Shown here in pieces: positions 5,744 through 8,954 of a stretch of DNA of 8,954 nt (within the stretch, counting starts at the first letter, position 1; the number at the start of each line of letters is the position of its first letter). The notes beneath the pieces are model-generated. The model saw nothing but the letters and a program-made list of their open reading frames with translations. It made no database searches and was not told the DNA's origin. The translations under genes and the position numbers were made by a program. Source of the DNA: an uncultured Bacilli bacterium (GTDB lineage: Bacteria > Bacillota_I > Bacilli_A > RF39 > UBA660). The stretch is taken from positions 1-8,954 of the forward strand of contig CALVQP010000047.1 of the NCBI GenBank assembly GCA_944358225.1, read 5' to 3'.

Positions 5744-6673
5744 TCATCTTCTTTCTTTTAGTTTCTTAATTTTATTATATGCTAATAATCTTTGAATACA
5801 TCTGCGACTCTTTTTTAAGCTTTTATAACCAGCAAAAATATCTTCTATTTTTTCATCTTGATAATCTAAAATATCATTTAATGTCGTTTTATATATATGG
5901 GAATAATAATTTTGTGGTAACAAATAATGCATCAAAAAATATCTTCCCGAAATTCCATAACTTTCTAAAATATTTCTTAAAAACTCATCAGAATTTACTA
6001 AAAAGTTTTTACCGCCACTTAATATATATTTTTTCTTATTTAAAACCTTTTTATGAGTTAAACTTTTCACAAATGCTTTAGCAACTAAAGTATTACTAAC
6101 TAGTTCAATTTTTTGATTTTCATTAATATTATACATAACATGTTCAAAGCTATTTTTATCTATTACCATAGGCAAACGATAAATAGTATAATTTTTTAAA
6201 TTATTTTCAATATATTTTTCCGCCTCTAATTTATACTTACTGTAATAATCATTACTATCTACTTTTAAATTGCTAGAGACATTTACCTCTTTTACTTTAT
6301 GATATAAAGTAGTTACTGAAGGATATACAAAATAGCATTTTGCATTATCGCGTTTTATCAAATCAACTAGCTTTGCTGTCCCCTTATAATCAACTTCTTT
6401 AATTAATGATTCACTAATTAGTGCATTCGGCGGTAATACGCCTGCTAAATGAAAAATTACATCATGTTCCTTAATTAAAGATAGCATTAATTCCTCACAA
6501 GCAATATCCCCATAAATAATATTAATTCTATCTTTAAACGGTTGTAATCTACGGGTAGCTTTAGGACTTTTTAAATCGATAACAGTTATTTCATACTTTC
6601 CAACTTCTAACAGTTTTTCAATTAAAGGTATTCCTATAGTTCCAGCTCCCCCAGTAATTAAACACTTTTTCAT
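5744..6673 (-). CDS. Extended-SDR NAD-dependent epimerase/dehydratase family protein
   Basis: 309 residues. The N-terminal Rossmann fold is clear: TGGAGTIG (7-14, GxxGxxG), an acidic residue ending beta-2 (Asp33, suggesting NAD(H) over NADP(H)), GDI (55-57) and HLAG (75-78). The catalytic set is visible as Ser119 (YPSVTT), Tyr144 and Lys148 (YxxxK). The closest familiar relatives are nucleoside-diphosphate-sugar epimerases and dehydratases, but the C-terminal half carries no substrate motif I recognise and ends in a basic tail (KKLKERR). The substrate is therefore unknown. Length fits a complete family member. Start 6673 has AGGAG with 7-nt spacing, built on the TAG stop of the ZIP gene. It sits between the ZIP and YebC genes in the operon; neither neighbour suggests a sugar pathway. 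Confidence 0.85.
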   Translation of the reverse strand: MKKCLITGGAGTIGIPLIEKLLEVGKYEITVIDLKSPKATRRLQPFKDRINIIYGDIACEELMLSLIKEHDVIFHLAGVLPPNALISESLIKEVDYKGTAKLVDLIKRDNAKCYFVYPSVTTLYHKVKEVNVSSNLKVDSNDYYSKYKLEAEKYIENNLKNYTIYRLPMVIDKNSFEHVMYNINENQKIELVSNTLVAKAFVKSLTHKKVLNKKKYILSGGKNFLVNSDEFLRNILESYGISGRYFLMHYLLPQNYYSHIYKTTLNDILDYQDEKIEDIFAGYKSLKKSRRCIQRLLAYNKIKKLKERR

Positions 6674-6683
6674 TTTTTCACTC

Positions 6684-7451
6684 CTATAATACTAAGCTCA
6701 AAACAATAAGTATAATTCCACTTAATATTCCCAGTTGACTAAATTTATCTTTCCAATTACTCTTAATTTCTCCTAATAACTCAAATAAAGAAATATAAAG
6801 CAACATACCACATGTAAAACACAAAAGTATTCCCAGAATCATCTCACTAACGTTAGTAATCAAAAATGCTAATAATCCTCCAATAAAGCAAGATAGTATT
6901 AATAATAAATAATTAACACCTTTTTTCATTTTATTTAAGTTAGCTAGTTCAAAAGATAAAGATATTTGCATACCCATTGGAATATTATGTAAACCAACAC
7001 CCACACACATTAATAACCCTAAGTGAAAATCACTAAGAGTTAAGGTATATAAAGCAAAACCTTCAATTATATTATGTATAATTAAAGCTATTGTTGTTAA
7101 AAAACCAACATGATACAAATGATCATTGTGTTCTTTTACATTTTTTTCATGATGATGGTGTTCATGATGATGCGCCGGTATTAAACCATCAAAAATTTTT
7201 AAAATTAAAATTCCCATCAAAGTAAATGATAAAAAGTAAATTATTTTTTTATATAAACTATACGATCCAAAAGAAGAAAATATTTCTGGAATTATATCGA
7301 CAAAAACTAACCCTAACATCACACTAAAAGCTAAAGATGCTGAAAAAGCATATATTCCTCGTTTATTTTTAGCTTTTTGAGTTATTAAAACACCTGCCAA
7401 AAAGAGAATCCCACAAAATAAAGTTATTACTAAAGATATTAATTCTTTCAC
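6684..7451 (-). CDS. ZIP-family metal (zinc/iron) transporter with a His-rich loop
   Basis: 255 residues, about eight hydrophobic segments. The family hallmark His-rich cytoplasmic loop is AHHHEHHHHE (~93-102). TM4 carries HNIIEG (His126, Asn127, Glu130) and TM5 carries HNIPMG (155-160). In characterised ZIPs the TM5 motif is HNxPEG and its Glu helps bridge the binuclear metal site; here that residue is Met159. Asp51 in TM2 and Glu224 in TM6 are also in plausible metal-path positions. Family members move divalent metals into the cytoplasm. Start: a GTG at 7460 overlaps the previous gene's TGA, but AGGGG (7464-7460) sits 8 nt before a second GTG at 7451, which is preferred. It is tightly coupled to the SipW-type gene upstream and the SDR gene downstream (10-bp gap to its ATG). 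Confidence 0.88.
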   Translation of the reverse strand: MKELISLVITLFCGILFLAGVLITQKAKNKRGIYAFSASLAFSVMLGLVFVDIIPEIFSSFGSYSLYKKIIYFLSFTLMGILILKIFDGLIPAHHHEHHHHEKNVKEHNDHLYHVGFLTTIALIIHNIIEGFALYTLTLSDFHLGLLMCVGVGLHNIPMGMQISLSFELANLNKMKKGVNYLLLILSCFIGGLLAFLITNVSEMILGILLCFTCGMLLYISLFELLGEIKSNWKDKFSQLGILSGIILIVLSLVL

Positions 7452-7464
7452 TTTTATCACCCCT
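7452..7464 (-). promoter_or_regulatory. Ribosome binding site that decides the ZIP start
   Basis: On the minus strand 7464-7456 read AGGGGTGAT, followed by AAAA and GTG (7451). The spacing of 8 nt fits this GTG. The alternative GTG at 7460 is inside the ribosome site itself. The upstream gene's TGA (7459-7457) also lies within it, so termination and initiation are coupled. Confidence 0.6.
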
Positions 7465-8032
7465 GTACAGTTTTGGCTTCAATTGCCACTTTAGCCTTAA
7501 ACTTACCACCATATAAACTTGATTGATCAGAACTAGTTTCCGACAGCCAAACTCTTAATTCTCCCTTATCCACATCATTTTTTTCTAATCTCCTAGCTGT
7601 AGATATAAGTTTATAGGTATTTCCTGTCGATAGATTTGCAAAATTTCCCGAAGCTACCACTGTATTATTAATAAGAAGTTCCCACTTAAAATCTTTACTT
7701 TTTAAATTAGAAGAGATCTCCACATTTTGTAAAGATAAAGTATACTCTGCGGGTCCGTTAGAATTTGTTGCGTGACTAATAGTAAAAACAGTTTTATCAG
7801 CCATACTGGCTCTATCCTCATCCTTAATCAAATTAGCTTTCGTATTATTAATATACGCGCTAGTCTCAAAATCAATAATTAAATTACCTGCTGTAATCTT
7901 AACCGTACTTGCTGTATCATTACCTTCAACTTCCGCCGTAAAATAAGCATAAGTTAAAGCAATAGACACAACTATCAGCGTTATTAAAGCCAATACAATA
8001 ATTAAAAGTTTATGTTTTTTAATTTTTTCCAT
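7457..8032 (-). CDS. SipW-type (TasA/camelysin-like) exported protein
   Basis: 191 residues. A basic N-terminus (MEKIKKHK) and a hydrophobic core (~9-25) are followed by ALTYAYFTAEVEGNDTAS. The A-YF(T) junction, a following Asn-rich turn and the strand TAGNLIIDF are the pattern of SipW-dependent precursors such as TasA and camelysin, with cleavage expected after Ala29. The mature part (~162 residues) is cysteine-free and beta-rich, consistent with a secreted fibre or surface protein. No signal peptidase gene is visible in the window. No HExxH motif is present, so protease activity is not supported. Start: the longest frame opens at 8047, but that ATG provides the GGAGG site (8045-8041) for ATG 8032, and a promoter predicts transcription starting at about 8046. 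The stop is TGA followed at once by in-frame TAA. Confidence 0.75.
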   Translation of the reverse strand: MEKIKKHKLLIIVLALITLIVVSIALTYAYFTAEVEGNDTASTVKITAGNLIIDFETSAYINNTKANLIKDEDRASMADKTVFTISHATNSNGPAEYTLSLQNVEISSNLKSKDFKWELLINNTVVASGNFANLSTGNTYKLISTARRLEKNDVDKGELRVWLSETSSDQSSLYGGKFKAKVAIEAKTVQG

Positions 8033-8040
8033 CGTCCACG

Positions 8041-8045
8041 CCTCC
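8041..8045 (-). promoter_or_regulatory. Ribosome binding site that decides the SipW-type protein start
   Basis: GGAGG on the minus strand, 8 nt before the ATG at 8032. The in-frame ATG at 8047 overlaps this site and has no suitably spaced site of its own. Confidence 0.65.
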
Positions 8046-8051
8046 ATCCTA

Positions 8052-8080
8052 ATTTTACACTAAAGCCTATTATTTTGCAA
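8052..8080 (-). promoter_or_regulatory. Sigma-A-type promoter ahead of the SipW-type gene operon
   Basis: On the minus strand TTGCAA (8080-8075) and TAAAAT (8057-8052) are separated by exactly 17 bp. The predicted start at ~8047-8045 gives a very short leader beginning at or in the GGAGG site. It lies between the tsaD stop (8085) and the SipW-type gene, so the downstream genes can be expressed independently of tsaD. No terminator is seen after tsaD, so read-through is also possible. Confidence 0.5.
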
Positions 8081-8084
8081 ATTG

Positions 8085-8954
8085 CTAGAAAAGTTCTACA
8101 AAACTGGAAGCATTTAAATCTAAATTTGCAAAATCTTGTTTTAAATACAACGGATAGGCAGCCGCTCCTATCATTGCCGCGTTATCGGTACAATACTTCA
8201 AATCTGGAATAGCTAAATTACAAGCATATTTTCCACAGACTTTAGAGATTTCAGCTCGTAAATACTTATTAGCAGAAACACCCCCCGCTACAATTACATT
8301 CTTAATTTTAAACTCTTTGATAGCTTTTTCAACTTTTTTAGTAAGTTGCAAAATCGCTTGCGTTTGAAAACTACAAGCCAAATCTTCTTTAATTATCTTA
8401 TTTCCGCGCTGTTTTTCGTTATGGACTATATTTATTACACTAGATTTTAAACCACTATATGAAAAATCATAATTACTACTATCCATTACTCCTAATTTAT
8501 AAGTATTTTTACCAGCTAAAGCCAGTTTATCCACATTCGGTCCACCGGGATATCTTAACCCCAATACCCTAGCAACTTTGTCATACGCTTCACCTACGGC
8601 GTCATCCAAAGTCTTGCCAATTACTTCAAAATCATAATCATCACGCATTATAACTAAATCCGTATGTCCACCACTAACTACTAAAGCCAAAAGAGGAAAC
8701 TCCAACTTATTAGTTAAATTATTAGCATAAATATGTCCAGCCATATGATTTACCGCTATCAAAGGCTTGTCATAAAGATAGCTTAAAACTTTCGCAAACT
8801 CAACTCCAACTAATAAACTACCTAGTAATCCAGGAGCATAAGTTACAGCAATAGCATCCATCATTTCAATACTCATCTTACTTTTTGTTAAAACGTCTTC
8901 TAAAACCAAAGTAATATTTTCTGTATGCATTCTTGAAGCTATCTCAGGAACAAC
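8085..8954 (-). CDS. tsaD: tRNA N6-threonylcarbamoyladenosine synthase subunit TsaD, 5'-truncated by window edge
   Basis: TsaD transfers the threonylcarbamoyl group from threonylcarbamoyl-AMP to A37 of ANN-decoding tRNAs, working with TsaB and TsaE in the cytoplasm. The 289 visible residues begin VVPEIASRMHTENI, the conserved segment some 40 residues into the family, so the frame is open to the window edge and the ATG at 8930 is not the start. Motifs are NHMAGH (metal ligands His70 and His74 of the visible part), VVSGGHTDL (92-100), GKTLDDAVGEAYDKVARVLG (113-132), YPGGPNVDKLA, YSGLKSS, AGGVSAN (223-229) and CTDNAAMIGAAA (255-266, with the conserved Asp). The C-terminus is complete. It is an essential housekeeping gene in most bacteria. 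Confidence 0.97.
   Translation of the reverse strand, partial: VVPEIASRMHTENITLVLEDVLTKSKMSIEMMDAIAVTYAPGLLGSLLVGVEFAKVLSYLYDKPLIAVNHMAGHIYANNLTNKLEFPLLALVVSGGHTDLVIMRDDYDFEVIGKTLDDAVGEAYDKVARVLGLRYPGGPNVDKLALAGKNTYKLGVMDSSNYDFSYSGLKSSVINIVHNEKQRGNKIIKEDLACSFQTQAILQLTKKVEKAIKEFKIKNVIVAGGVSANKYLRAEISKVCGKYACNLAIPDLKYCTDNAAMIGAAAYPLYLKQDFANLDLNASSFVELF

Noticed and set aside
5779..6081. Open plus-strand frame of 100 codons
   Set aside because: It lies wholly inside the SDR gene on the opposite strand, has no ribosome site, and gives a low-complexity product rich in Phe, Tyr and Leu typical of antisense frames.
5744..7459. Possible Mycoplasma-type code with TGA as Trp
   Set aside because: The SDR gene ends in a single TGA at the expected point and would otherwise run out of frame across YebC. 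Trp codons are TGG, and no gene contains internal TGA.
8012..8212. Open plus-strand frame of 66 codons
   Set aside because: It is antisense to the start of the SipW-type gene and the 3' end of tsaD, with no ribosome site and no recognisable product.
1..8954. CRISPR array, tRNA, rRNA, insertion sequence or prophage genes
   Set aside because: No regularly spaced repeats, tRNA cloverleaf motifs, rRNA segments, transposase, integrase or phage structural genes were seen on either strand.

Overview
The window is very AT-rich, and every convincing protein gene lies on the minus strand. The gene content points to a low-GC member of the Bacillota/Mycoplasmatota side of the tree, most likely an uncultured gut-type Bacilli lineage. 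The evidence is a Gram-positive-type YebC, a SipW-type exported protein, surface proteins anchored by one N-terminal membrane segment, strong AGGAG-type ribosome binding sites, and lysine/asparagine/isoleucine-rich proteins. UGA is used as stop: the SDR gene ends in a lone TGA, the SipW-type gene ends TGA-TAA, and Trp is TGG. The standard bacterial code therefore applies, not the Mycoplasma one. The species assignment is inference.

In transcription order (right to left): a 5'-truncated tsaD (t6A tRNA modification) runs off the right edge. After a good sigma-A-type promoter come a small SipW-type exported protein, a ZIP metal transporter, an extended-SDR oxidoreductase/epimerase, a YebC/TACO1 translation factor, a bacterial PH-domain protein, a single-pass surface protein of unknown function and a triple-LysM protein. 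Spacings run from a 41-bp overlap to about 54 bp, so this looks like one long operon. It ends in an intrinsic terminator (2900-2929) that overlaps the LysM stop codon. Directly after it sits a separate gene for a five-pass membrane protein with extracellular DUF4352-like Ig-type domains, closed by its own terminator (1206-1240).

The left 1.25 kb differs. A lone JAMM/JAB-type metalloprotease gene (140-814) has an extended -10 promoter lying inside a nested inverted repeat. Diverging from it on the plus strand is a candidate small RNA of about 125 nt: a plausible promoter at 934-962 and a strong intrinsic terminator at 1054-1093 with no open reading frame of note between them.

The points most worth a second look are the JAMM gene with its palindromic promoter and divergent RNA, the ZIP transporter that has Met in place of the usual metal-bridging Glu of its TM5 motif, and a LysM protein with no export signal. 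Three starts were moved from the longest reading frame to an internal start with a better-placed ribosome binding site (JAMM gene, ZIP, SipW-type protein).
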